A stretch of 64,000 nucleotides of DNA from Podocnemis expansa (taxonomy: Eukaryota > Chordata > Testudines > Podocnemididae), in contig ML682116.1 of the NCBI GenBank assembly GCA_007922195.1, positions 1,198,433-1,262,432 on the forward strand. The letters are read 5' to 3'. The position numbers and the translations under genes are program-made. Every line of letters starts with the position of its first letter. Position 1 is the first letter of the stretch. A model generated the notes under the pieces. It saw nothing but the letters and a program-made list of their open reading frames with translations, made no database searches and was not told the DNA's origin. Shown here piece by piece: positions 1 to 12,230 of this stretch.

Positions 1-1655
1 CAATAGCCTGGAGCAACTCTTTTGGACTCATTTTGCTCTATCATGTAATTATGTACTTAAGACCCATTTATAGTAATTTTTGCTTTGCCTACATAGTAGC
101 TGACTTTCTCCTTTTTTTGGGTGAATTTCAATGCTTGTGAATGGTGCTACACTGACAGCCCTGGAGTCTAAAGTCTTCTATTGATCCTCAGAAGACGAAC
201 AGCAATGGGTAGAGAAGGCACAGGCTTCCTTACATTGCCTCACCAACCATACCTTATTTCTGACTTCAAACAGCAACCTCCAAAAGGGAGACTGGACACT
301 TTTTAAAGGTATTTAGAAACTTAAAGATACAGATGGGCATTTTGTGGTTTTGAAAAGAAGAGTTAGGCACCTAGATGCTTCTGAGAATCCCATAGGGACC
401 CACATCCTCAAGCATGTTCTAGGGCTCCTAACTTCCAGTGTAAACATCTGAGTGTCTGCACTTAGGCGTTTATCTGCATCTTCATGTGCCTAAATACATA
501 TGAAAAACAACTATTATATGACTTTTCTTCCTGAAAAAAAATAGTATAGAATATTTTTAATCATCTAAACAGCCAAAATATTCTAAAACAGTTCAGTGTC
601 TGTATCTATGTACATTCTGGTGTCAAGACACCATAGAGATAAGTGTATTAGAAGTTCAAAAACACATATGCTTTCTAAAATGTGTACAGTCTATCAAAGC
701 AGCTGTGGGTTGGATTGAAATGATCTGTGATCAAGAATTGGTGCTGTTGCCCATGAGCTGACCAGAGAAAGCACAATGACTCCAGGGTCCCCTCCTCCTC
801 AAATCAAGCTGTTTGGGATAGCAGGAAGGAATCTGCTTCTAGTGTATCTTGTGCTATAATAGTAACAAGCTCACTGTGTTGGCCAGTAAATTGCAATGTG
901 AGGGCCACAGAGCCATGCCTATGTCCATTTCTTGCTCCTGCACATCTCTGCTGATTTGTGAAGGCTGCTCTCCAGGTCATGCTGTTCCTCACACTGTATT
1001 TAGCCCATGAAGGGGTGTGTGCGCTGGTCACCTACCTATCTTATTAGAATATGCTTGCCTTAATAGAATATTTAAATTGCATGTTAAGCAATCAAAGATC
1101 AAAACATGATAATGGTTCCCTCCTCACCCTTATAATAAGAAAGTATATGGACATGTAGTTAAAGACTCTTTATCAACCAATACAGAGTTGAGGAAGTCAT
1201 AAGCTTGTATCATAGCATTCCTTAGTTGTGCATGTTACTGGCTTATCAAAAACAGTAGAAAACATATTGTATATGTACACAGTACAATTTTCAAAATTAT
1301 AAACTATTCAAAAATTTTTCACCAGAGTACTTCTCTCCAACAGGGCCAATCTCTGTGCCAATTTCAGCTTCCTCTCCACAGCTGTTTCAGCAGTACAGCT
1401 GTTTAAAAGTAAATTTGTAGAGTTCAATTTTTTTTAAGTTTGGGAGTGGAGAGGACAATATTGTTTTCCTGATTGTATAATCCAAAATGGATGAACCACT
1501 TTGCTCAGACCTGCCAAAAATGTCACCATCACACAAAGGGAACAAGCCTGGAAAATTTTAGCTCAGTTGATGAAAGAGTCAGAAAATAATAAGCCACTGA
1601 AAAAAGAGGATTAGAATGAAACTACTTATGCAACTCTAACTACAGTGGTTGCTGT
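1..1655. other. Unassigned AT-rich intergenic sequence
   Basis: No gene, RNA or clear transposon terminus is seen. The minus-strand ORF at 804-1031 has no recognisable motif and is of chance length. Some of this may be decayed repeat too old to identify by eye. Confidence 0.5.
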
Positions 1656-1659
1656 TCCT

Positions 1660-1860
1660 CTAGGGGGAGCATGATGCAATAAACTGGGCATCAGATAGAG
1701 AATTAGAACTAGTCTCAGTTCTGCCATTGATTGAGTGTGGTGCCTTGAGCAAATCATTTAACCCTCTATATTTGTTTCCCACATGTAAAATGGGGATAAC
1801 AACACTAATCTACCTACAATGCTAAAAGAAATGCTTAGTATTTGACATACGATCTAGAGT
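1660..1860 (+). repeat. MIR-type SINE remnant
   Basis: The order of landmarks matches MIR: an aactgggcatcagatagag-like 5' half, then cagttctgccattgattg, then gagcaaatcatttaaccctc, then gtaaaatggggataacaaca. This is the CORE-SINE layout ending in the L2-like tail. Heavily mutated, so ancient. Confidence 0.7.
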
Positions 1861-3605
1861 TCACACGGGTTTTTAGCAATCCATAAAGCTACTCAAACAA
1901 GTGAAATATTTGCTCATCCAGTCTCTTCCTTTTTTGGAGATGATGATGCATTTTCCAAGCACAAAAGCTTTTTAATATACAAGCTAAAAGGTTGATCCTT
2001 TCTCACGAGTATTCCTTAGTAACACAAGTGATTCCAGTGAGCCTCGACATCAGCTGAGGCTTATTTATGAGAACAGGGTCTGCAGGAAATAGATTTGCTT
2101 GCTTTGTGAGCAAGAAAGTCTCTCCTCGTGCAGGCCAAGACAGCCCCTCAAGATATCAGTAGGTGAGAGGACCCACTGAGGAACACCCAGTGACCCAAGG
2201 TCCTCTTCATGCCAACAAACAGAGAGCATGGGAGTACACAGGGGTACAGGGATCTCCCGGGTTCACCACGAGATCATATAAGGTGTCTACTGAAAACCTG
2301 AGTCACCCTGGTCTTCATAACCATTGTAAGAAGTATGAATGGAGAAGATACCATATATGAAATCTCTAGAATTCTGTATATATGCTAAATACATACACAC
2401 ACACAGAGTCCTTATCCTACATGAAGAATTATATGGGTATGTACACACACACGCACTCTGTCTCTAAAAATTATTTTCTCTAGGTCTGTTGTTAAAAGCA
2501 GGTCACTCAAAGATAGCATGTCTTGAGGGGTGGGAGACACTTATCTCCATGATGGACCGTTGTGTACTGTCATGTAACAGACATCTATTAGCACATTGTG
2601 TCAAATGCTAATGAAGGGCTGGCAGAGACTTCATAAAGAAATTAACAGGACGAGGTAAACAGCAAGGGATTGGGAAACCTTACTTTCAGGTGGACATGAA
2701 TGCTCTATTCTGGTATTTTTAAATATGTGGAGAGATACCCTGGCATTTCTTCAGTCTGTGAAAAGACGCCACCAGTGGGCTTGATCTTTTGAGAAGGGAT
2801 CTCAAGGAAACTCTGAAGTTTCTGGGGAAAGGACCTGAGGTAGACTGTCTTGTAGGAAACAGCATGATGTCCTGCGAGTTAAGTTTAGGCTCTAGAAAAC
2901 ATATTATGATTTTATTTTATAGGTAAAATTTGTTTTCAATATTCTCTGTACTATGGTTCTTTGACAATACACTTATTCTGGTTTTCATTGTAAATTTACC
3001 TGTGTTAAGGTGAATCTTACAAGCTGATGGGGTTGATGTCACTTACCTGTGCAATGCGAGTGAAGCTTGAAGAGTCTGCTTGAAAGCAGGACTGGTGTTG
3101 CCAGGGGCTAGTGGAGTCAGGAAGCTAATCCATAGGAGGCACAGACAAGACTTCCTGATGATAAGAGCAGGTGGTTGTGAGGTTCCTCATAATCCCAGGA
3201 CCCATGGAAAGTATCATGCATGCCCAAGACTGGCTCATTTTCCAGTCAGCAGCCTATGTTTTGCAACTAGAGAAATTCCAAGGAATTTCAGACACCAGGC
3301 CTGATTCATCAGTGTCCATGGAATTACACAGAGATCATTTGGCTCATCTCTTCTCCTGCTACCATGGCCATCCCGGGGAAGAATTGTGTCAACTGATTGA
3401 ACTTGAGGATTTTTGGTGCTGCAACTCAAAAACTAAGTAAGTATTGAGCTGGTTTTTGGAATACTTGGCTCTCAAACCACAGTCGAGCTAGCATGTCTGT
3501 TCTACTCCCTGCTGCTGTGCACCAAAGTAAAATCAGTGAAATAAAATAAAATCACATGGCAGTGGGCAGCACATTGTTTGCCTCACTCTAACTGACTGTG
3601 ACAGA
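1861..3605. other. Unassigned intergenic sequence with a short CA/AC microsatellite
   Basis: Only a small imperfect (AC)n tract near 2393-2405 and again near 2442-2454 stands out. ORFs at 2163-2360, 3080-3304 and 3171-3440 overlap in different frames and strands and show no domain; they are treated as chance. Confidence 0.45.
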
Positions 3606-3611
3606 CAGAGC

Positions 3612-3757
3612 CTCCACTGGGCACAAGCAAACTAAGCAATTGCTTAGGGCTCCAAGAAACTGCAAGGGACCAGCCACCCCCCATTAATTCTTAGTATGTG
3701 TAGAGTGGGACTGAGCCAAAAATATTCTTGCTTAAGGCCCCCACTGGGCTGGCACTA
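3612..3757. mobile_element. Small non-autonomous hAT-like element (decayed)
   Basis: The left part reads ccactgggcacaagcaaactaagcaattgcttagggc and the right part ends gcttaaggcccccactgggctggcactag. The flavour (gcttagggcccc interior, cagtgcc-type end in inverted orientation) is shared with copies at 35.48, 41.04 and 47.1 kb. Target duplication not resolved. Confidence 0.45.
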
Positions 3758-3789
3758 GTGATAGCTATTCAATGAGAATTGAGCGACAT

Positions 3790-3880
3790 TAAATAAATTT
3801 GTTAGTCTTTAAAAGTGCCACAAGACTTCTTGTTTGTTTTGCAGAACTAGACTAACACAGCTACCCCCCCCCCCCGGAAT
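3790..3880 (+). mobile_element. One-armed Penelope-like element terminus with tail and poly-C expansion
   Basis: The segment carries the family terminus (aaatttgttagtctttaaaa, gtgccacaagacttcttg) followed by the ~35-bp tail agaactagactaacacagct. In other copies the tail ends ctacccctttgga; here the C run has expanded to 12 (3864-3875). No opposite arm is present, so this is a truncated insertion. A degenerate target duplication (aattgagcgacat before, aatttgtcacat after) is possible but not certain. Confidence 0.75.
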
Positions 3881-4596
3881 TTGTCACATACACAGAGCCA
3901 CGGTTCCACAGCAACTGGATGGCCCCTGAACCTGCCCTGTGCTTCCAACCTGCTTCCAGATTTTATAGGGATAATCCTAATATTCAGGGCTTTTTCTTAT
4001 ATATGCACTTTTCATTCTCTGTCCCAGTTTTTCATACTTGCTATCTGGTCACCCAACTCCCTCCCTGCAAGATCTTCCAAACCTTGTGGCAATGATTCAG
4101 GTACTTTCTTAATTTGTTTCTTCACCCAGCTCAGCAGTTGCCCTGAAGCTCGTGTGGAGACAAGGCACGCTTGGAGTGCAAGAAACAAAACTTGTAGCTG
4201 CCCACACAGTACATTTTTGAAGAATCTGATGAGCAGTTGAGTCCCTGTAAGCATTCCAAAGACATTAGCCTTTGCAGAACACATGATAAGCATACATATG
4301 GGTTGCACTATGTAATAATCCTCTGCAGATGCTATCATTTCTTCTATTTATTGTTTATTTCTTCTGCAATAATGCCTAAGGACCCAGCCAGTGATCTGGA
4401 TGGCACTGTAGCAGGTACTGTACAAAAAATGAACACGAAGGTAGTCTCTACTGCAGAGATCCATACAGTCTAGTTTATGACAACACAGAACAGGTGAACA
4501 GCTGGCAAACAAAAGGGTGATGTATATGTGAACAACAAAGACAGGTGAAGCAGCATAATTTGGAATGTAGGGCACTATGTAATGACATACAACTAC

Positions 4597-4705
4597 ATTT
4601 TCTCCCACGAAAGTGCATGCAATAAATAAATTTGTTAGTCTTTAAAAGTGCCACAGGACTCCTTGCTTGTTTTGCTGAACTAGACTGACATAGCTCCCTT
4701 TTGGA
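4597..4705 (+). mobile_element. One-armed Penelope-like element terminus with tail
   Basis: From ttttctcccacgaaagtgca through aaatttgttagtctttaaaa and gtgccacaggactccttg to the tail gaactagactgacatagct and cccttttgga. It has the same layout as the 3.8-kb copy but starts about 20 bp further into the family. Single arm only. Confidence 0.8.
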
Positions 4706-7700
4706 ACTAGCTATGGTCTAGTTTTTCTTTACCTGTTTTTAATCTCTCCATCAACACAGTTCCTATCATTCCCTGCCTTTTAGATTTGCATCTGCACTGA
4801 TATGGTCACAATATACACAGTTCTCGTGTGCACTGCCTACGGCAACTGAATTCTCTTCCCGATGACTCCTTGTGAAATGTTTAGTAAAAGCTTAGTGGCC
4901 TTCAATATAGATTATTGTCACAGTATGCAAATGCTTAAGGGATGGGTTTTTCAAAACTGCCTAGAGGACATTTTGAAAAACATTTATAACTTTAAACAAT
5001 TATGACTCTCCCCCCCCATCCTAAAATTGAATTAAAATCATCAGCTTTTTAAAAAATAATACATCTTCTTTTTGCTTGCCCTCTGACTTTTGAGCCTGAA
5101 AAATGTAGTCAGTTCATATTTTCAAGATCGTCTTTTCCATCATTAGACAGAGAGAAATTTACTTTTTTTATACAGCTGATCAGAAAATAAGAGAGGTTCA
5201 TGGAAAACAAGATTTTGTAGAAGTTTTAAAAAATAACCTTTTGGTGCGATACTGAAAAAGTTCAAGTAAAACTAATGCAAAGAGAAAGAAAAATTCAAGT
5301 GAAAACTGAAAAAAAAGAAAAAAAAATTTCTTAGATTCAAAGTTTCAGTTTGGCGTTTGTTTATTTTTGCATTTCCAATGAAAAATTGAACAATAAGGTG
5401 AAAAGAAAAACAACCAATATCATGAGACTTACAATGAAAAGGCAAGAGCTGCAAAACTGTTCTCATTAAAATATCTTTACAGGGTGGGAAAAATTAGTTC
5501 TGATGAGAATGAAGTGTTAATATATCTTTTTTTAAGGTTTTCTACTGTCATGTGCCTGAGCTCTTCCCCCATCAATTAGCTTGGGAAAGAAAGAGCTCCA
5601 AATCTTTTGTGTCTCATTAAAAAAAAAAACACTATCTGGATAGAAATGGTTGTTCTTGTTTTGGGAACAGTTGTTACTCTTGCTTAGGTAGAAAAACTCT
5701 ATCAAAGAACAATTTTTAGTGGATTTTCTGAAAGTGAATGTACTCTGGGTTAACGTAATCTCTTCTGCAAATTGGTTCCACTGTGACCAAAAATACCTCA
5801 AAGAGAGAGAAAACAATTTGTCACACAGAATGTCTGCGGCAGAGAGGGATCTGAATTTGGATATTTTGAATCCAAGACTGGTGCATTAGCCACAAGACTC
5901 ATGTCATCACTCTTGATGGAGTAAACTGTCATGGAGATTACATTGATTTGGGCCTTGGAGCCAGCTAAAATGTTGTTGTTGACCCCCAATTCTCTACTAG
6001 CCTTCCATGCAGCCCAAAGATTAACTTGGCATCATTCAAAGCTCACATGTGCTTATTACAGTCACACACTTCAATACTGATATAGGCCGAAAGGTATACT
6101 CAGCCAGCCCTCACCCTCCTATACCCACCCACCATGAAATCATTCCCACTAAGTGTTCATTTCCTGCAGTGAGCACAGGAACCTTCCTGGTGTCTTAACC
6201 TCAACTTTAAGAACACTGCCTCGCCCCTGTATCCAAAGTCACTCTGCCCCACTCTGTAAGGTCTCCTCCCCTGTGTATCTCGCATGACCAAATGGCATTA
6301 TGGGGGTCAGTAGGGTTTCTCCCCTTTGATGCCTAGAATACTCTCTGATATTCTAGAACTGATTTGATGCAGTTTTCAAAAGTTATTGCATTGCAGACTG
6401 ATAAACAGAGAAATGCCTTTGAGTTGAGTGAATCATAAGCACCCACTCACATGCAAGAGTCATAAGATTTCAAGACCCTTGAATATATTTTAAAAAACAT
6501 TCAAATCATGGAATTTATGACTCCCATAGCAAAAAAAAAAATGCAGTCTGGATAACAGGATTATGGCACCTTTCCCATCTGGTTCAAATCTAGACTAGGT
6601 TGCTAATCACAAGCATCTGGTATCTGCTTCTTGTCCTGTGGATAAGGAATTTTTGGTCTCAGTCCTATTCCTTGAGGGCAAGTATCCAGCTCACTCTTGG
6701 TACTGCCTATTGGTCCGTGGAGAGCTTCAGTGCCCAAGACCTTTCTCAGTCACTCAACTATACAAAAGTATTCGTTTTTGTTGTTACTGATATAGCCCTC
6801 ATATTTATGAAGTTAGGCTTTTAGGCCCATATTTTAAAGATACTTCAGCATTGTGACACTCAGTGTTGCCCTGTTTAACGGATTCAGGACCTAAATCTCA
6901 CTTGCAAAAACGATTTAGGAACCATGGATCTGAAATCCCATTGACTATTGATGAGATAGTAGCTTGTAAGTGCCTAAATTCCTTTAAAAAATTAGACTGC
7001 TGCTCCTAAATCAGTTAAGCTTTACAACACTGATCACCACAGCACCCAAAAACCTTAACAATCTGGCTTTCCTCTTTTAAGGATGTCTTTCTGTCTTCAT
7101 TCAATAATGAATCCAAGAGTAAATGGGAAGAAGAGTTAATGTGGTAAGCTAGTCTTCACTGATGTTTGCAAAATCAACCTTCCTGATCAACCTCCTTCAA
7201 CTCACTGAGGTGGACATGCTAGGTGTAGATAAGTCGGAAGGAGATACACAAGTTATTTTAGGTAGCTTGCATATTTCTCTTGAACTGCCACCACAAATGG
7301 CAGGCAGTATAAACATGCCCTCAGTCTGCCTAAATGAATTCCTCAGCAGAGGTAGAAGGAATAAATGCATTGGCTCTGCTACAGACAGGCAGATTCATTT
7401 AAGCAACCTCAGTGCTACTGAATCACAGAATGCCCTTGATTTTAAGAAATACCATAACATGAACATTAATTAGGCAAAAGGTAGAGCTGTAAATATTTTA
7501 ATGGCAACCACTGCACAGTGAGAAGTCCCCTTACCAGCTGCGCTTGGCTGTACATTCCTACAACTCCCCCATGAACATCTTTCTATCATACTTGCAGGCC
7601 ATGATGGTTTACACTTTTAGAATGACACCATTTTAAAGATTATTCTAATACCCTACTATGGCATAACACAAAGGGGAACATTTTTAAAGGGATCTCAATC

Positions 7701-9685
7701 TGCAATTTACAGGTAATACTTTAAATCCCAGAATTAATTAACGTGCACAGTCAGGTACTTAGAACTAAGGGCCAACATCTGCACTGATAACTAAACCCCA
7801 ATTTTGCACACACTTAAATCTCATTAACTTCAGTAGGATTTAAGTATATGTAATGCCTTGCAGAATTAAGACTAATTATAGACTTAACACTTCATTCACA
7901 GAACTTGAGTCTAACTTTATATGTCAGTTAAAATCAACTAGCAAAATTACTTTAAAATTTCCTAAAGAATCATTACTATAATGCATTTAGGAGAAGGACT
8001 GACATAAGCACTTGCACACAATATGAGCAAAGCCAAACGTAAATCTTTTGAGTCTGGAAAAGGTTCTTTTTCTGTGATATTTTTTCCTACAAAGCAGCAG
8101 TGTAATCTTCAAGCAAACAGAAAGAGTGAAGGAATGATTAAACGAAGGCCAGACTTTTTTCGCCCATGTAAATGCATTCACCTCCTGGAACAAACATCAA
8201 GTTATTTCTTCCCATTCCAGAGTCTTCCTGTTATTATAGCTTCTGGAAGGAAAATCCATTTGAGAAGAAGATACCTCTTAAATATGTTTTAAAGATATAT
8301 GCATATTTATTTGGACATATACCCCCACATGCCCTCCTTTATTGTGAATTACATTTACTGTTGGCTCTATTTAAAATAGAGATATTTTAAAAGCAGCTAG
8401 AGAGGTATCTCTTTGTTCTAAATAGGGATGGGAGAACTGGTCCCAGAAAAGAAAAAAAAAATTACTCCAAATCACATCCCATACCTCAGAGGAAACCAAA
8501 ATTGAAAAACTTCAGATACATAAAACACCTGAAGCAGACTTTGACTTTTGTTGAAATCTATGTTATAGTTTTAGTAAGAACTGAAATCTCTGGCAAATTG
8601 TTTTTTCTCTATAAATCCCACATGTTCTAGGACTTCTCCTAGCAGGGGTTCAGGTAATTCTTTTCTGACTCAGGGAAAACCCAGAGGTAAGAGACTTCAA
8701 CAGAAAGACAGACTGTCATATAGACACAGACTAAGCATATGCCCAGCCTTAAGAATATGAGTATTCCCATTGTGATCGCAAAGATCATTAGTTGTTTTGC
8801 TCACATACATATAGTTATGCTCATGGTTAAGTATCTTCCTGAACTGGGGTCACTGTGAGAAAGGAGAAGACATTTTAACTGGCAGAGGGTTATTCCCACA
8901 GTACACTATGATGCTTTCTGGCTCCTCTGGGTCTATTTATAAAGTCCCCCATTTTCAAACATTTTGGTTTCCCAACTTGTGCTCCCTATAGCTGGATATT
9001 CAGGAATCCTAAAAGAGCTCATATTGGCTTAAAATGCAGCTCTAAAAAAATCAGACCATAGACCTCAAGCTGGGCACCCAAGATTTGTGTGAATGCTTTT
9101 GAAAACTGGGGCCTAAATGTCAAGCACAACAAATTTATTGAATTAATTGCTAATTGTAGCTTAAAACATGTTATCACCCAAATTTAGTCATCTACAATAT
9201 TTTACAGATGGAGGCGCCATCCCCCAAAGGCGTCTGGCCTGTGCAGACCTTTGCACTTGGCAGAGAGCCTACTGAAGACAGATCTGCCATTTACTGTATA
9301 AGTGACAAAATAAATCAGAGCTTAGATATTTTCAGTACTTCAGTGATTCAAATAGATACATTAGTTAACTATAATCTAAAGCAAGGCATACTTTTAAGCA
9401 GAAGAAATAAAATAGAGCAGTGTATCATGTAACCATGGACAAAATGAGCTGAGCTCTAATAGCCACAGCTCATTCTAATGATGTGGTTTTCTAAGAGTGC
9501 AAATAGGCATAGTATCCAGTACAAGTAACAAACAATAAAAGAAGGTGAGGCAATTTTGGAGAGAGAGAAATGGTGCAGATTTTGGACTAATAAAGGGCAG
9601 GGGAAATTAAAACATCATCCCCCAAATGTGCACATTGTAAGGTCTTGATTTTGCAACTCAGTGGGACTTCATGTGGATATAAGCA
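4706..9685. other. Long stretch without recognisable genes; a few ancient repeat traces
   Basis: No coding gene is supported. The ORFs here (for example 5532-5816 minus, 7162-7473 plus, 8023-8292 plus) lack recognisable domains and overlap other frames. A MIR-like minus-strand fragment is likely around 5818-5935. Sequence around 9000-9125 (aaaatcagacc, ctgggcacccaag, gcttttgaaaactggggcc) resembles the palindromic MITE-like family better preserved near 48.9 kb. Confidence 0.45.
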
Positions 9686-9687
9686 AA

Positions 9688-9824
9688 GAATCATAGGAAT
9701 GTAGAACTAGAAGGAATGTCAATAGGTCATTTAGTCCAGCTCTCTGCACTGAACTAGAACTAAGTTTATGTAGACTATCATTGACTGGTGTTTCTCTAAC
9801 CTGTTCTTTTAAACCTCCAGTGAC
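9688..9824 (-). mobile_element. CR1 LINE, 3' end (left piece of an interrupted copy)
   Basis: In reverse complement this is a CR1 3' end: gaatcataggaatgtagaac, then ggtcatttagtccagctc, then cttttaaacctccagtgac. The sequence resumes at 11011 after a PLE insertion, and tccagtgac is duplicated at the break (9816-9824 and 11011-11019). Confidence 0.8.
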
Positions 9825-10143
9825 TGCAAAACAAACAAGGAGTCCAGTGGCACTTTTAAAGACTAATAAATTTGTTTATCACATGAGCTTTCAGGCATAA
9901 TATCCCACTTCATCAGATACATGAAATGGAAACTGCAATATGGAAGGGAATACATAAATGCAGAGAAGGGTAAGTTACAAGGTCAGCTCAGATTTTTTTC
10001 ATTGAAACAGGAAGTTGCTTTGATTAAAACAGTGTGGCACAACAGAAAAGGTGGTGGTAAGGTTAAAGACGAGGGAAAAATCACCTTTTAAAATGAATGA
10101 GCCTGCCCAAATCTCTGTTCAGACCTACTTACATGGTGTCCAA

Positions 10144-10374
10144 TTAGCATATAAATTCTAACTCTACAGTTTCCCTTTGTAATCTTGCTTTGAAGTGTTT
10201 CCATTGAAGCACTGTAACTGTCATGTCTTTGACAGCATGCATGAGGAGGTTGAAGTGCTTCTCTATTGTTTTTTGAATGTCACCATTCTTGATATCTGAT
10301 TTGTGTCCATTTATTCTTTTGACAGAGACAGTCCAGTCTGGCCAATATATAAGGCAGAAATGTATTGTTTGCAC
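10144..10374 (-). pseudogene. GIY-YIG endonuclease remnant of the Penelope-like element
   Basis: The 76-codon minus-strand frame contains RINGHKSDI followed by EKHFN and ends RETVELEFIC. This is the order of conserved blocks in the C-terminal GIY-YIG nuclease of Penelope-like elements (the Arg of RINGHKSDI is the conserved catalytic-region Arg). The preceding YIGQTG-type block is degraded to YWPDWT. In the family this nuclease nicks target DNA for reverse transcription; here it is a fossil. Its 3' side runs straight into the untailed terminus. Confidence 0.8.
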
Positions 10375-10506
10375 ATGATGGCATATATCATGTAGGTGGA
10401 TGAGCAGCAGAATGCCTCTGATGAAGCAGCTGGTTTGGTTAGGTCCTATGATGATGTCATTTGAGTAGATATACGGGCAGAGTTGGCAATGAGCTTTGTT
10501 GCAGGG

Positions 10507-10958
10507 CTAGTTTTCTGTTGTATGGTGTATAGATGCTGGTGAGTATCTGCTTAAGGCTGGGAGACTGTAAGCGAGGAGAGGCCTACTTCTCATGGCCTGA
10601 GAGACTGAAGGATGATCTTTGATGATGTACTGCAGAGGTTTGACTTGGAGCTGTAGGTGATGGCCAGTGGCGTTCTTTATCCTTGTTGGGCATGTCCTGT
10701 AGTAGATTTCTGGGTACCCATCTGGCACTGTCAATTTGGGGTTTTTTTGTACTTCCCAAGGTGGGTATTGTAGTTTTTAAGAATTCTTGATAGAGATCCT
10801 GAAGGTCTCTGTCTGAGGGAATCAAAGCAAATGCAATTGTATCTTAGGGCTTGGCTGTAGACAATGGATTGTTTGTATGATGTGCCCAGGATGAAAACTG
10901 GAGGGATGTAGGAAAAGCTTATATGATAAATAAATTTTTTAGTCTTTAAAAGCACCAC
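10507..10958 (-). pseudogene. Frameshifted reverse-transcriptase C-terminal/linker remnant of the PLE
   Basis: Three overlapping minus-strand frames (10507-10734, 10583-10825, 10731-10958) carry consecutive pieces of one protein: YKQSIVYSQALRYN, then DRDLQDLYQEFL and RNLLQDMPNKDKERH, then LQYIIKDHPSVSQ and RPLLAYSLP. The order and spacing fit the region between RT and GIY-YIG domains of turtle PLEs. At least two frameshifts are needed to join them. The RT palm is absent because of 5' truncation. Confidence 0.7.
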
Positions 10959-11010
10959 AGGACTCCTTACTTCTTTTGTTGAACAAGACTAACAGAGCTA
11001 TCCCTTTGGA

Positions 11011-12230
11011 TCCAGTGACCTGATTCCACAATCTCCCCTCGAAACCTATTCTAGTGCTTAACTTTCGTATAGTTAGAAAGTTTTTCCTAATATCTAATTT
11101 AAATCTCCCTTGGTACAGATTAAGCTCATTATTTCTTGTCTTACCTTCAGTGAACTTGGAGAACAACTGATCATCATCCTTTTTATAACAGCTGCTAACA
11201 TATTTGCAGACTAGTCTCAGGTCCCCCCTCAGGCTTCTTTTCTCAAGACTAATCATGTCCAGCTTTTTTTTATCTTTTCCTTACAGGACATGTTTGCTAA
11301 ATCTTTTTATTTTCATTACTTTCCTCTGGACTCTTGTTAATTTGTCTACCTCAGCCTTAAACTTGGCACCCAGAATTGGACACAGCACTATAGCTAAGGC
11401 CGAACCTGTCTAAGAAAACTGGGTCATTTACTTTCCATGCATTATATACGACATTCCAGTTAACACAACTGAAATGATATTAACCTTTCTTGCAACTGCA
11501 TCTCATTATTGGCTCATAGTAAATTTTTAATCCACAGTAATCCCAAGATTGTTTTCAGCAGTACAACTGTCTAGCCAGTTATTCCCCATTTTGTAGTTAT
11601 GCATTTATTTTTTCCTTCTCAAGTACAGTTCTTGGATATGTCTTTATTGAATTTCCTCTTACTGATTCAGGTCTATTCTCCAATGTATTAAGGTCATATT
11701 GAATTATAATCTTGTCCTCAAAAATGCTTGCAACCCTTCTGAACTTGGTGTCCTCAGAAAATTTTATAAGACTAGCCTCCACTTCATTATCCAAGTCAAT
11801 AATGAAAATGTTCCGTAATATGGGACTGACCCCACAGGACCTCAACAGAAAAGCCTTCCTAGTTTGACAAAATACCATTGATAAGTACACTTTCAGTACA
11901 GTTTTTCAACCACTTGTGCAACCACTTCATTTTAATTTCATCTAGACCGCATTCTTCCCAATTTGATGAGGAGACGATCATGTACGAATGTGTCCAAAGC
12001 CTTACTAAAACCCAGATATAGTACATCTACTGCTTCCCCACTGTCCAAAATGCCAAGAATAGTATCAAAGAAGAAAATTAGGCTGTTTGGGCATGCTTTA
12101 TTTTTGACAAATCTATATTGGCTATTACTAATCACTCTATTATGCTCTAGAGGCTTTGAAAATGATTATTTAGTAATGGTGCCCAGTAAATTGAAGCATA
12201 GGATTGACTGCATAAGTAAGAAAGTCTTCT
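11011..12230 (-). mobile_element. CR1 LINE, right piece of the copy interrupted by the PLE
   Basis: This continues the CR1 of 9688-9824. Minus-strand translation shows the CR1 C-terminus (SLEKRSLRGDL, then [13 protein letters not shown] within 10939-11256). Further upstream is a damaged RT (FIIDLDNEVEASLIKFSEDTK at 11597-11890, where FADDTK is expected), then SGEAVDVLYLGFSKALDTFVHDRLL at 11938-12135. The catalytic FADD box has become FSED and there are several frame breaks, so the copy is dead and relatively old. It is 5'-truncated near 12230. Confidence 0.85.

Larger units (their letters stand above)
9825..11010 (-). mobile_element. Penelope-like element, 5'-truncated coding copy with inverted ends
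   Basis: This is the only copy in the window with recognisable PLE coding sequence. On the minus strand a degenerate RT-end/linker region lies at about 10500-10958 (fragments such as SIVYSQALRYN and DLQDLYQEFLKTTIPT in different frames). It is followed by a GIY-YIG endonuclease remnant at 10144-10374. The left terminus (gcaaaacaaacaaggagtcc, 9826-9845) reappears inverted at about 10918-10980 and continues into the tail that ends ccctttgga at 11010. A 9-bp duplication, tccagtgac, flanks the whole unit. Frameshifts and stops make it non-functional. Confidence 0.88.
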
